From Ferrovum sp. (lineage in GTDB: Bacteria; Pseudomonadota; Gammaproteobacteria; Burkholderiales; Ferrovaceae): a stretch of DNA of 12,581 nt. The stretch covers positions 1 through 12,581 of the forward strand of contig DAIDKJ010000023.1 of NCBI GenBank assembly GCA_027450105.1, given 5' to 3'. Made by a program: the position numbers and the translations under genes. Of this stretch, positions 1 to 6,533 are shown in pieces (position 1 is the stretch's first letter; each line of letters starts with the position of its first letter). Under the pieces are notes generated by a model. The model did not search any database. It was not told where the DNA came from and worked only from the letters and a program-made list of their open reading frames with translations.

Positions 1-69
1 AGAAACGGTCGATGACTGCAAGGCTCACTCTTCGGTGTGAAACGGGGAAGGATACCCGATCTTAGGACC
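1..69. other. Foreign-looking flank abutting truncated trbJ
   Basis: These bases follow the premature stop of trbJ in the trb reading direction. None of the three minus-strand frames continues with TrbJ-like sequence: one frame is open but gives unrelated residues. On the plus strand a short frame ends at a TGA at 38-40, which could be the tail of a transposase gene lying to the left, but 12 codons are too few to support that. The simplest readings are the end of an insertion sequence or the overhang of a contig that stops at a repeat. I recognise no terminal inverted repeat. Confidence 0.35.
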
Positions 70-267
70 CTAGATGGTTGTCTGCACATGATTCATGGGA
101 TCGTAAACCACATTTCCCATGCCCCCTGCACCACCGGCCACAACCCTTGGGCTCCAGGCAATGAGCCCTGCAACAACGATCTGCCAAAAAAAGCAGACTT
201 GCCAGCAACAGACCCGTTTTACAAATCCATAGACTCTCGTGGGTGGAACCATATGCTGTCTCATCAT
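70..267 (-). pseudogene. trbJ: TrbJ (VirB5-like) N-terminal fragment
   Basis: Only 65 codons are present, whereas TrbJ proteins are usually about 240-260 residues. The fragment has a basic n-region (VKR), a hydrophobic stretch, an Ala-type cleavage site near residue 44 (VVA-GG), and then the sequence VVYDPMNHVQTTI. That last piece matches the start of mature TrbJ/VirB5 proteins, which carry a VYDPTN-type motif just after the signal peptide. TrbJ is a secreted minor pilus or adhesin component of the conjugative type IV secretion system. It begins 24 nt after the trbE stop, the expected place in trbB-C-D-E-J order. It starts at tandem ATG codons with no strong ribosome-binding site, suggesting coupling to trbE. 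The reading frame ends in TAG immediately after the motif, so the gene is truncated or disrupted here. The identification is good; the cause of truncation is unknown. Confidence 0.7.
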
Positions 268-291
268 TTTATTGACTTGTTTCAGTGGATT

Positions 292-2817
292 TCACTGGTT
301 GTCGGCCAACAGTTGATTGCGATACAGATCCATCCACTGTTCCTGTCCCGATGCCTGACAAGCATCGAACAGAGCCTGGGCGCGCGCATCCGAGCGCAAC
401 CAGGCCAGCAACTCGGGGGAAAATCGCACTTCCAGAAGATGGCTTTCCTGGGGAGTATTCAAGTAATAATGGATTTTTCCCGTAGCGCATTCGATGCGTT
501 CGATCTGGGCATCGTTCAAGCCAAATTGACCGCTATATAAAGCTCGATGCACACGGGCTTGCGGATTCGGCAAAAAGATTCGTGTGGGAATATTATCCGC
601 AATCGTTGAAAAAATACTCGACCCGGACAAGTCATCCAGAGACTGGGTTGCCAATATCAGGGAGCCCATTTTTTTGGGAATGGTTTTAAGCCAATCTCTG
701 ATCCTTCCGGAAAAATACGGATCAGACAGCATAAACCAGGCCTCTTCCACATAAATCAGGGTGGGTGTTCCACGCTGCGTGTCCAGGGCGGATTCGATGC
801 GATGAAACGCATATTCCAGAAAGGCTCTGGCTAGAGTCGGATGGCGTAACAACTCTCCCATTTCAATGCAGGTCATGCTGGACAATTCGAAGCGATCTTC
901 CAAATGATCGAAATAAACGCCCCAGGTACCCCCTTCCAACCAGGGTTCCAATTCCTGACGCAACCCGCGGGGCAAGAGTCCTTGCAAGCTCTTGAGTCGA
1001 TGCAAGTGCGAGGGCATGCCGGCCAAACCTTGAAGCGCTTGAGCCAACGCCTTATGCTCCAGCGCCGACAAGGTATATCCCCGATTTCCCAGTAATAGTT
1101 CTAGCCAGCCAAGCAACCAGGGATGTTGTTCTACTCTGGAAACTTGTGCCAAAGGATTAAGCGCCAGGGTTTGTGGTTTTCCCGGATCAAGGGATACCCC
1201 GCCCTGAAGCAGCGTAGGAATCCGACAGGAACGATCCTTGTCGAAAATGATCACTCTGACCGGATGATATTTATGAAACTGGCTGAGTATGAAATTGACC
1301 CAAACCGACTTGCCACTGCGGGATGGGCCTACCACAAAGGCATGGGCCAAATCCTGTTGATGCAAATTGAAGTAAAAGGGGCTGCCTGCCGCCGTTTGAA
1401 ACAAACTCAGTGCTGGCGCATGGCGTCCTGTTTGTTGCGTCAGATACTCGTTATGCCGTTGTCCGCAACCAGCCGAGCGAATAGGACATAAATCGGCCCA
1501 GTTGGCGCTGCTGATGAAATGCCAACGCACCAACTCACCCCACTGCCCCGGCAGGGTACCTGACCAGGAGGAATTCAAATGCAATCGTTCCCGCATGAGC
1601 AGATACCCCTGCGCTTGCACTTCACTGGCCACACGACTGACGGTTTCATCCAGCCGTGACAACTCGTCGGTATAGACCAGCAAGGTGAGATTTTGATATC
1701 CGAAAACGCGGCGGGCCGCCACCATATCCGTCAGGGCCTGCCGGGCATCTTCGGCCGAAACAGCCCTGCCGGTATCCTTGACTACGCTTTCTTCCCCGGC
1801 GATGGCCTCACGGAAGTAACTGAACAAGGATTTTTGCAAGTTCAGGTGAAATCGTTGCACGTTCTTGATGTATCGTTTGGCAGCCTCCCCCTCCACAAAG
1901 CGAAATACCTGAGACAAGGTCAACTCTGCCGATACTCCCAGAACATCATCCAACATACCGGTCCAAGTCTCTCCCGGCCAGTTCTTGATGGCGAGCGCTG
2001 CGGCATAGCGTATGCGAGAAATTCCTTCAAAACGCAAATGATCCTTTTCCACCACGATGGTATCCTGCCCCAGGGAAGAGTCCAGATAGGCTGTCGGAGC
2101 CAAGTGGGGGGCCGTTGGAACCACACTGGCGGGGCTGGTCATTTCCTGTAGAAAACCCAGTAGGGCAGCGCCTTCAAGACGTTTGGGACGCAGAGAAAAC
2201 AGGTTGCCGCTGAATTGCGCCAGCAATTCTTCAAATCTCAAAATACGCTGCTGCAAGCGTTGTCGATCATGATCAAAGGCCTTGGCATGAAATAAATGAT
2301 GTCGCAAGGACTCCCAGACTCCTTCAGGGGTCGGTTCTGATCCCTCGAGGTCCGGGTTTTGCAAAGTGCCGGAAGAATCGCCTCCCGAGCGGACCAGATG
2401 GTTCAAAAAGCCAGCGCGCGATTGCTCCTGGGCGCAGAGGATGCTCAAGAAATGACGATTCAAGTAGCGCTGTTTACTGGCCATGGCGCGGCGATGCAAT
2501 TCATCTATTTGCGCACTGGCGGTATTTGCGAAAGATCCTTCCGGATAATGATCTGTAGCGCGTCGCAAAACGCTGGACCACAAGGTGATACGCTGATCGA
2601 AATGTCTTAAAGCCTGCTCCAGCCGATCCACTTCCCGGTCCAGCGTGGTGCCATCACAGCCTTCCACATTCATGCCCTCCAGAAAGAACGTGGCCATCAA
2701 GCTACCGTCCTTGTTCAAAATGACTCCTGGGGTAATCTGCACCAGCCAGGGCAGAATTTCTGCCAACCCTCGTGCCTGGTCTTCCAGTCCCAGTGCCTTG
2801 CGTCGCAAGTTCAGCAT
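292..2817 (-). CDS. trbE: TrbE, VirB4-family conjugal transfer ATPase
   Basis: The 841-residue protein is the energy-supplying VirB4/TrbE/CagE ATPase of a type IV secretion system. It acts at the inner membrane in pilus assembly and substrate transfer. The N-terminal ~430 residues match the CagE/TrbE/VirB region in layout (start MLNLRRKALG, with GVILNKDGSL near residues 31-40). The C-terminal motor domain has Walker A GPSRSGKS at 497-504, Walker B with double Glu (LIYVEEAW) at 687-694, and the ATQS motif at 723-726. The length is normal for TrbE, and there is no frameshift. The ATG overlaps the trbD stop by 7 nt and is preceded by GGAG six bases upstream, indicating translational coupling. 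All catalytic motifs look intact, so this copy could be functional even though the operon is cut off downstream in trbJ. Confidence 0.95.
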   Translation of the reverse strand: MLNLRRKALGLEDQARGLAEILPWLVQITPGVILNKDGSLMATFFLEGMNVEGCDGTTLDREVDRLEQALRHFDQRITLWSSVLRRATDHYPEGSFANTASAQIDELHRRAMASKQRYLNRHFLSILCAQEQSRAGFLNHLVRSGGDSSGTLQNPDLEGSEPTPEGVWESLRHHLFHAKAFDHDRQRLQQRILRFEELLAQFSGNLFSLRPKRLEGAALLGFLQEMTSPASVVPTAPHLAPTAYLDSSLGQDTIVVEKDHLRFEGISRIRYAAALAIKNWPGETWTGMLDDVLGVSAELTLSQVFRFVEGEAAKRYIKNVQRFHLNLQKSLFSYFREAIAGEESVVKDTGRAVSAEDARQALTDMVAARRVFGYQNLTLLVYTDELSRLDETVSRVASEVQAQGYLLMRERLHLNSSWSGTLPGQWGELVRWHFISSANWADLCPIRSAGCGQRHNEYLTQQTGRHAPALSLFQTAAGSPFYFNLHQQDLAHAFVVGPSRSGKSVWVNFILSQFHKYHPVRVIIFDKDRSCRIPTLLQGGVSLDPGKPQTLALNPLAQVSRVEQHPWLLGWLELLLGNRGYTLSALEHKALAQALQGLAGMPSHLHRLKSLQGLLPRGLRQELEPWLEGGTWGVYFDHLEDRFELSSMTCIEMGELLRHPTLARAFLEYAFHRIESALDTQRGTPTLIYVEEAWFMLSDPYFSGRIRDWLKTIPKKMGSLILATQSLDDLSGSSIFSTIADNIPTRIFLPNPQARVHRALYSGQFGLNDAQIERIECATGKIHYYLNTPQESHLLEVRFSPELLAWLRSDARAQALFDACQASGQEQWMDLYRNQLLADNQ

Positions 2818-3131
2818 GCCATACTCCGTCCAAACCCCTCGGGACGTCGGCCACGGTATCCGCGCACATGCGGCCAGGGCTCGTAGCGATCGCCCTGCTG
2901 GTTATATTTCACATAGATTTGGCGGGTAAAGGGATCGTCCTGTGTAATCCGCCGCAACACCAGATGGGCAAGAACAGCCAGGGGAATCCAGCCATAGAGA
3001 TGCAGGTCTCCCACCAGGGCAATGGCGATGGTGGCATTGACAATGGCAAAGGGTTTTTCAACACCGGCAATCAGAAGTGGTTCCACCAATGCCCCGTGCA
3101 AGCGATTGACTCTTTGATGTTGTGCGCCCAT
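2811..3131 (-). CDS. trbD: TrbD, VirB3-like inner-membrane T4SS protein
   Basis: This is a 106-residue VirB3/TrbD-like protein, which works with the VirB4 ATPase at the inner membrane in pilus assembly. The family pattern is visible: a short N-terminus, then ALVEPLLIAGVEKPFAIVN (compare the RPxLIxGxER-type start of TrbD), a hydrophobic hairpin (about residues 28-58), and a DPF..QIYVKYN stretch like the DP..L.IY.R region of TrbD proteins. The ATG at 3131 overlaps the trbC stop as TAATG, a classic coupling arrangement, so I prefer it to a TTG three codons upstream. The stop overlaps the trbE start by 7 nt. The C-terminus is Arg-rich (GYRGRRPEG) and polar. No anomalies are seen. Confidence 0.88.
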   Translation of the reverse strand: MGAQHQRVNRLHGALVEPLLIAGVEKPFAIVNATIAIALVGDLHLYGWIPLAVLAHLVLRRITQDDPFTRQIYVKYNQQGDRYEPWPHVRGYRGRRPEGFGRSMAC

Positions 3132-3436
3132 TACAAACAACCCGGAATGGCCACACCCGGAAACAAGGCCGTAATGATACTAACCACAGAAAGCGCACAG
3201 GACATGCCCAATAACCAGCTTGCAATACGAGCCACGATCCCGCCGGTTTCCGCATACATGAACATGATGCCAATCATGATGGTGGCAACTACCGACAAAA
3301 CCACAGCCACCTGACCTTTCAGACTGCTGGCTACTGCACAAATGGGCCCCTCCCAGGGCATGGGCGTATACACCGCGTACACCAGGGTGGAACTGAAGAG
3401 CAGTATCCACAAAAATCCCTGCACCATGGTTTCCAC
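3131..3436 (-). CDS. trbC: TrbC-like conjugative pilin (VirB2 family)
   Basis: The core is a pilin precursor of about 98-101 residues. A hydrophobic signal segment (FLWILLFSSTLVYA) is followed directly by the PMPWEGPIC motif typical of TrbC mature N-termini. Two membrane segments follow (about residues 40-58 and 68-90 from the ATG at 3427), separated by a short loop containing YAETGG. It sits between trbB and trbD, exactly where the major pilin gene belongs, and ends in a TAATG overlap with trbD. The start is uncertain. The GTG at 3436 and the ATG at 3427 both have weak ribosome-binding sites, and neither gives the positively charged n-region normally seen. The same frame stays open upstream to ATGs at 3718 and 3727, the latter with a strong site, which would make a 198-residue protein with a Cys/Arg-rich extension. 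The pilin core is secure; the N-terminus is not. Confidence 0.82.
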   Translation of the reverse strand: METMVQGFLWILLFSSTLVYAVYTPMPWEGPICAVASSLKGQVAVVLSVVATIMIGIMFMYAETGGIVARIASWLLGMSCALSVVSIITALFPGVAIPGCL

Positions 3437-3689
3437 ATATCCTGCTCTCCAGTCTTCACAGGGAAGTGTTGACCCTTGTGCCAGATCCGAACAAGTCACG
3501 ACTTTGCGCTCCGCTCGGGGGTGCTTTATTCCACCGGGCAACCGATCACAAAAAGATGCCAGCATTCGGGCCACACCCAGAGAACGGGAAGCAACGAGTT
3601 TATGCAACCGGAAAGCCCCCATGAAACATGGAGGTTTCCGGGCACATCGGGCCAACCCCAAAACACACAGCGGACGCTGCCGAAAAAAA
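3437..3689 (-). other. 253-nt trbB-trbC spacer, open in trbC frame
   Basis: Trb operons are normally tightly packed, and the other junctions here overlap or nearly touch. This spacer is the exception. It contains no stop in the trbC frame, so it may encode an N-terminal extension of about 83 residues, rich in Cys, Arg and Lys, that I cannot match to a known domain. It also holds an imperfect hairpin at 3608-3641. Either the pilin is translated with a long leader, or this is an untranslated processing or attenuation region that happens to lack stops. Confidence 0.45.
3608..3641. repeat. Imperfect inverted repeat between trbB and trbC
   Basis: On the plus strand the left arm CCGGAAAGCCCCCATG is separated by AAA from the right arm CATGGAGGTTTCCGG. 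Seven outer pairs (CCGGAAA/TTTCCGG) and five inner pairs (CCATG/CATGG) match, with a small mismatched bulge between them. The transcript of either strand could form a stable hairpin. No T-run follows on the minus strand, so it does not look like a simple intrinsic terminator. In the trb mRNA it could be an RNA processing site or set the level of the downstream genes. Confidence 0.6.
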
Positions 3690-4715
3690 TCACGAGAACA
3701 TTTTTTGTTCAATTTCATAATTTCCATTGTTATACCCCCTGATTTCAATGATCTGTGCAATCTGACGTTTGCCCCGATGACGATGCAGGTGCACCACACC
3801 ATCGATACAAGCAGCGATTTGTTGTTTGATGGCCGCATGAGGCCATTGGCCGCCTTGCAGCAGGACCATCTGCTCCAAGCGGAGCAGAGCGTCTTCGGCA
3901 CTGTTGGCATGCAGTGTCCCCATACAGCCGGCATGTCCTGTATTCATGGCTTGCAGCAAGTCGAAAGCCTCCTTACCCCGCACTTCTCCAACCACGATCC
4001 GGTCGGGGCGGAAACGCAAGGATTGACGAACCAGATCACGCATGGAAATCGACAGGGATTCGTTCGCTTCGAATAGCACGCAGTTAGCCTGTTCCAGGTG
4101 CAGTTCGCAGGTATCCTCGATGGTGATCACACGTTCTTCAGCAGGCAGTAACGCCAGCAGAGCGTTGAGAAAGGAGGTTTTGCCACTACTCGTAGACCCA
4201 CTCACCAAAATGTTACGCCGTTGCTCGATCCAGGGCACCAGGATGTCCAAGGCCGAAGGCGCCACATCGTTGGCGGCGCAAAACTTCTGTATCGAAGTTT
4301 CTGGTGCTGGAGAAACAACACCAGACAAATCACCTACCGGAGCAGAAGCCAGGTAATCCGTGAGTGGTCGACTGGTTTGTGCATGTTTGCGAATACATAG
4401 CGCATGGCCACGAACCGCAATGGGTTGACGCACCACAGAGATCCGGAGTTGCGGTAGAGCCACATCCATCAATACCCCGCGGTCCTGAGTGTCCAGACTC
4501 TGTTCGCACAAACAAGCCAGAATCTGGATGAGATTCCACGTCGCTTGAGAAGAGAATTGGGCACTCACCGGATGCATGAGACCCTGTTGCTCAACCCAGA
4601 CCACATGGGGAGCATTCACCATGATTTCCCGAATGTCAGGATCGGCCAGAAGGGGACGCAGATTTCCCCAAGCCTCCTGAAGCAGTGCATTGAAGTGGTT
4701 GTCTACTGGTTGCAT
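3690..4715 (-). CDS. trbB: TrbB, VirB11-family hexameric ATPase
   Basis: The 341-residue protein is a VirB11/TrbB traffic ATPase. It forms a hexamer on the cytoplasmic face of the inner membrane and powers pilus assembly and transfer. The motifs appear in the right order: an N-terminal domain containing DIREIMVNAPHVVWVE (27-42), Walker A GSTSSGKT at 173-180, an acidic Asp box ITIEDTCEL at 197-205, Walker B-type RIVVGEVRG at 239-247, and the His box with GTLHAN at 266-271. The length is close to known TrbB (about 320 residues). It is the first gene of the trb operon here and is divergent from alr. The ATG at 4715 has no clear ribosome-binding site. An overlapping ATG at 4723 is out of frame. 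No coupling-protein or regulatory gene precedes it, although such genes often do in integrative elements. Confidence 0.95.
   Translation of the reverse strand: MQPVDNHFNALLQEAWGNLRPLLADPDIREIMVNAPHVVWVEQQGLMHPVSAQFSSQATWNLIQILACLCEQSLDTQDRGVLMDVALPQLRISVVRQPIAVRGHALCIRKHAQTSRPLTDYLASAPVGDLSGVVSPAPETSIQKFCAANDVAPSALDILVPWIEQRRNILVSGSTSSGKTSFLNALLALLPAEERVITIEDTCELHLEQANCVLFEANESLSISMRDLVRQSLRFRPDRIVVGEVRGKEAFDLLQAMNTGHAGCMGTLHANSAEDALLRLEQMVLLQGGQWPHAAIKQQIAACIDGVVHLHRHRGKRQIAQIIEIRGYNNGNYEIEQKMFS
3735..3740 (-). promoter_or_regulatory. Strong ribosome-binding site inside the 3' end of trbB
   Basis: On the minus strand AGGGGG lies 7 nt before an ATG at 3727 that is in frame with trbC. This is a better site than any in front of the expected pilin starts at 3436 or 3427. 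It lies within the trbB coding sequence, so it could be chance, but it bears on the trbC start choice. Confidence 0.45.
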
Positions 4716-4865
4716 GAGGGCATGGTAGCCCGACCAGCACCTTGGACCCCTACAAACAACAGTGCAATTTTTATCTGCTGCAATGACAGGACGAGGGTAG
4801 GATCATCACATGGGCTGCCGAACTTGCTTTACAATGGCAAGACTGCTTTCTTACCCTTGCCACGC
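4716..4865. promoter_or_regulatory. Divergent intergenic region, trbB / alr
   Basis: These 150 bp must carry the 5' signals for both the trb operon (minus) and alr-ispF (plus). On the plus strand TACAAT at 4830-4835 is a reasonable -10 candidate for alr, but I see no good -35 at the right distance. TGCAAT occurs twice as a direct repeat in the central AT-rich part. I find no convincing promoter for trbB and no tRNA or recognisable attachment site. The assignment as a control region rests mainly on gene layout. Confidence 0.45.
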
Positions 4866-5984
4866 ATGACCCGCCCCACCGCCATCACGATCGATCTGGA
4901 CCATTTGCGGCACAATTTCCGGTTGGCACAAACGCTCCATGGCGGGCACCTGTTGGCTGTCGTCAAAGCCAATGCCTATGGTCATCAGGCCGTCTCCTGC
5001 GCCCGGGCTCTAGGCAAACTGGCTGATGGATTTGCTGTCGCCACACTGGAAGAGGCCTTGCAATTGCGGCGAGCCACCATAAGACTTCCCATCGTGCTGC
5101 TGGAAGGACTATTTGAAGCAGCGGAATTGCCCGAAGCCATTGCCCATGGATTGACTCCGGTATTCCACACTGCCCAACAGCTGGATTGGCTGGCTCAAGA
5201 TCCAACGGCCTCTTTCGACGCGCTCTGGATCAAGGTGGATACTGGCATGCACCGCCTGGGTTTTCCTCCGCAGGACATCCCGGAACTGGTAGAACGCTTG
5301 TATCGTCAAAGGGGAATCCGCCGTCTCACACTCATGACCCACTTTGCCCATGCAGATGGCCAACACCCACAGGCTCTGGAACAACCCCTGCAGCAGTTGC
5401 AACGGGTTTTACACTCTCTGCCCCCTTTACCGGACTTGCAGGTAAAAACCAGCCTGTGTAATTCCGGTGCCATTCTGGGCTATCCTGCTGTCCGGGGCGA
5501 TTGGGGCCGACCCGGTTTGATGCTCTACGGTGTCGATCCGGCAGCACCCACCGTTCCCCAACGACAGCCCCTGCAACCCGTCATGACGCTGACTTCCCGG
5601 ATCACCGCCATCAATCAAGTTCCCCCTGGAGCGTCAGTGGGCTATGGGGCCTTGTTTACCGCCACTCGACCTACACGCGCCGGCATCGTTCCCTGCGGAT
5701 ATGCCGATGGATATCCCCGCAGTGCCCGACAAGGCACGCCGGTTTTGGTAGGCGAAGTGCGAGTACCCCTGATCGGTCGGGTTTCGATGGATATGCTCAG
5801 TGTGGATCTGAGCGATTACCCGCATCTGGGAGTAGGCTCGCCGGTTGAATTATGGGGATCGCGCATATCCGTTGCAGAGGTAGCACAAAACGCCGATACC
5901 ATCGCCTACGAATTGCTTTGTCATCTACAGCGCGCTGCGGTGCATTATCGTGAGGCGCATGATTCGACCCAACCCCTGGAATAA
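4866..5984 (+). CDS. alr: Alanine racemase
   Basis: The 372-residue PLP enzyme interconverts L- and D-alanine, supplying D-Ala for peptidoglycan in the cytoplasm. The PLP lysine is in VVKANAYGH (Lys34). KVDTGMHRLG at 123-132 contains the Lys and Arg that contact PLP and substrate in Alr. RPGLMLYG is at 215-222. The catalytic tyrosine is in SVGYGALF (Tyr260), and GRVSMDM is at 304-310. Length and motif order are normal. The open frame extends far upstream, but the family N-terminus (MTRPTAITIDLDHLRHN) fixes the ATG at 4866. There is no strong ribosome-binding site; instead this ATG overlaps, as ATGA, the stop of a possible 11-codon leader starting at 4834. ispF follows after 26 nt, so the two are probably co-transcribed. 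In several gammaproteobacteria dnaB precedes alr, but here the trb operon does. Confidence 0.96.
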   Translation: MTRPTAITIDLDHLRHNFRLAQTLHGGHLLAVVKANAYGHQAVSCARALGKLADGFAVATLEEALQLRRATIRLPIVLLEGLFEAAELPEAIAHGLTPVFHTAQQLDWLAQDPTASFDALWIKVDTGMHRLGFPPQDIPELVERLYRQRGIRRLTLMTHFAHADGQHPQALEQPLQQLQRVLHSLPPLPDLQVKTSLCNSGAILGYPAVRGDWGRPGLMLYGVDPAAPTVPQRQPLQPVMTLTSRITAINQVPPGASVGYGALFTATRPTRAGIVPCGYADGYPRSARQGTPVLVGEVRVPLIGRVSMDMLSVDLSDYPHLGVGSPVELWGSRISVAEVAQNADTIAYELLCHLQRAAVHYREAHDSTQPLE

Positions 5985-6010
5985 TGCCTTTGTCAGCGAG
6001 GAGAAATTGC

Positions 6011-6487
6011 ATGATGCGTATCGGTCAAGGGTTTGATGTGCATGCATTGGTCCCCCATAGACCGTTGATCATTGGCGGGGTTCACATTCCCTTTGATCGA
6101 GGTCTGGAAGGACACTCGGATGCCGATGTACTGATTCATGCCATGTGTGATGCATTACTGGGGGCCGCGGCATTGGGCGATATCGGCCAGCACTTCCCTG
6201 ATAGCGATGCGCTTTATGCAAATATCGATAGTCGGGTGTTGCTGCGTTCCGTACGCGAGAAGATTCATGCAGCCGGCTATATTCTGTGCAACCTGGACGC
6301 CACCATCATCGCCCAAGCTCCACGCCTGGCCCCCCATCTGCCCAGCATGATTCAATTGCTGAGCGCCGATCTGCACGTAACGAGTGATTGCCTCAATCTG
6401 AAGGCAACCACGACGGAATATCTCGGTTTTGCCGGACGCGGCGAAGGCATTGCAGCACTGGCTGTTTGTTTGCTCATGGCCGCATGA
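6011..6487 (+). CDS. ispF: 2-C-methyl-D-erythritol 2,4-cyclodiphosphate synthase
   Basis: The 158-residue protein matches the usual IspF length (E. coli 159). It converts CDP-ME 2-phosphate to MEcPP in the non-mevalonate isoprenoid pathway and works as a homotrimer with a metal ion. Visible motifs are RIGQGFDVHAL with the Asp/His metal ligands at the N-terminus, GHSDADVLIHAMCDALLGA with the third ligand His, GDIGQHFPDSD, and the C-terminal TTTEYLGFAGRGEGIAA. The start is set by GAGGAG at 5998-6003, 7 nt before tandem ATGs at 6011 and 6014; either may be used. An upstream in-frame ATG at 5984 lies at the alr stop and lacks support. It is separated by 2.4 kb and opposite strand from ispD, with which it is often adjacent in proteobacteria. 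The 3' end converges on the mutase gene with a 46-nt gap. Confidence 0.96.
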   Translation: MMRIGQGFDVHALVPHRPLIIGGVHIPFDRGLEGHSDADVLIHAMCDALLGAAALGDIGQHFPDSDALYANIDSRVLLRSVREKIHAAGYILCNLDATIIAQAPRLAPHLPSMIQLLSADLHVTSDCLNLKATTTEYLGFAGRGEGIAALAVCLLMAA

Positions 6488-6533
6488 GCCTGGTCGCGGC
6501 GCTTGCTCCTCCTGTGCGGGCGTTTCCGTCCTC

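Noticed and set aside
283..297. Short inverted repeat CAGTG/CACTG at the trbE stop
   Set aside because: Five-base arms with a five-base loop are too weak to call a terminator and are easily expected by chance.
37..540. Plus-strand frame of 167 codons at the left end
   Set aside because: It is antisense to the ends of trbE and trbJ, both supported by motifs, and its sequence has no recognisable domain.
1123..2151. Several plus-strand frames of 100-150 codons across trbE
   Set aside because: All lie within the trbE coding sequence, whose Walker motifs are intact on the minus strand; codon-bias shadows are common here.
3342..4076. Long plus-strand open frame (244 codons) antisense to trbB/trbC
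   Set aside because: It runs opposite to trbB with intact ATPase motifs, has no family motif of its own, and is Cys/His/Gln-scattered as expected for a shadow frame.
70..4715. A complete conjugative element or new secretion system
   Set aside because: Only trbB, C, D, E and a piece of trbJ are present, in the well-known IncP-type order; relaxase, coupling protein, integrase and the remaining trb genes are outside the window.
4545..4865. 107-codon N-terminal extension of the alr frame
   Set aside because: The family N-terminus starts at 4866; the upstream part overlaps trbB on the other strand and shows no protein signature.
6488..6533. Bidirectional terminator between ispF and the mutase gene
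   Set aside because: The 46-nt gap is GC-rich, but I could not find a convincing inverted repeat flanked by A/T runs.
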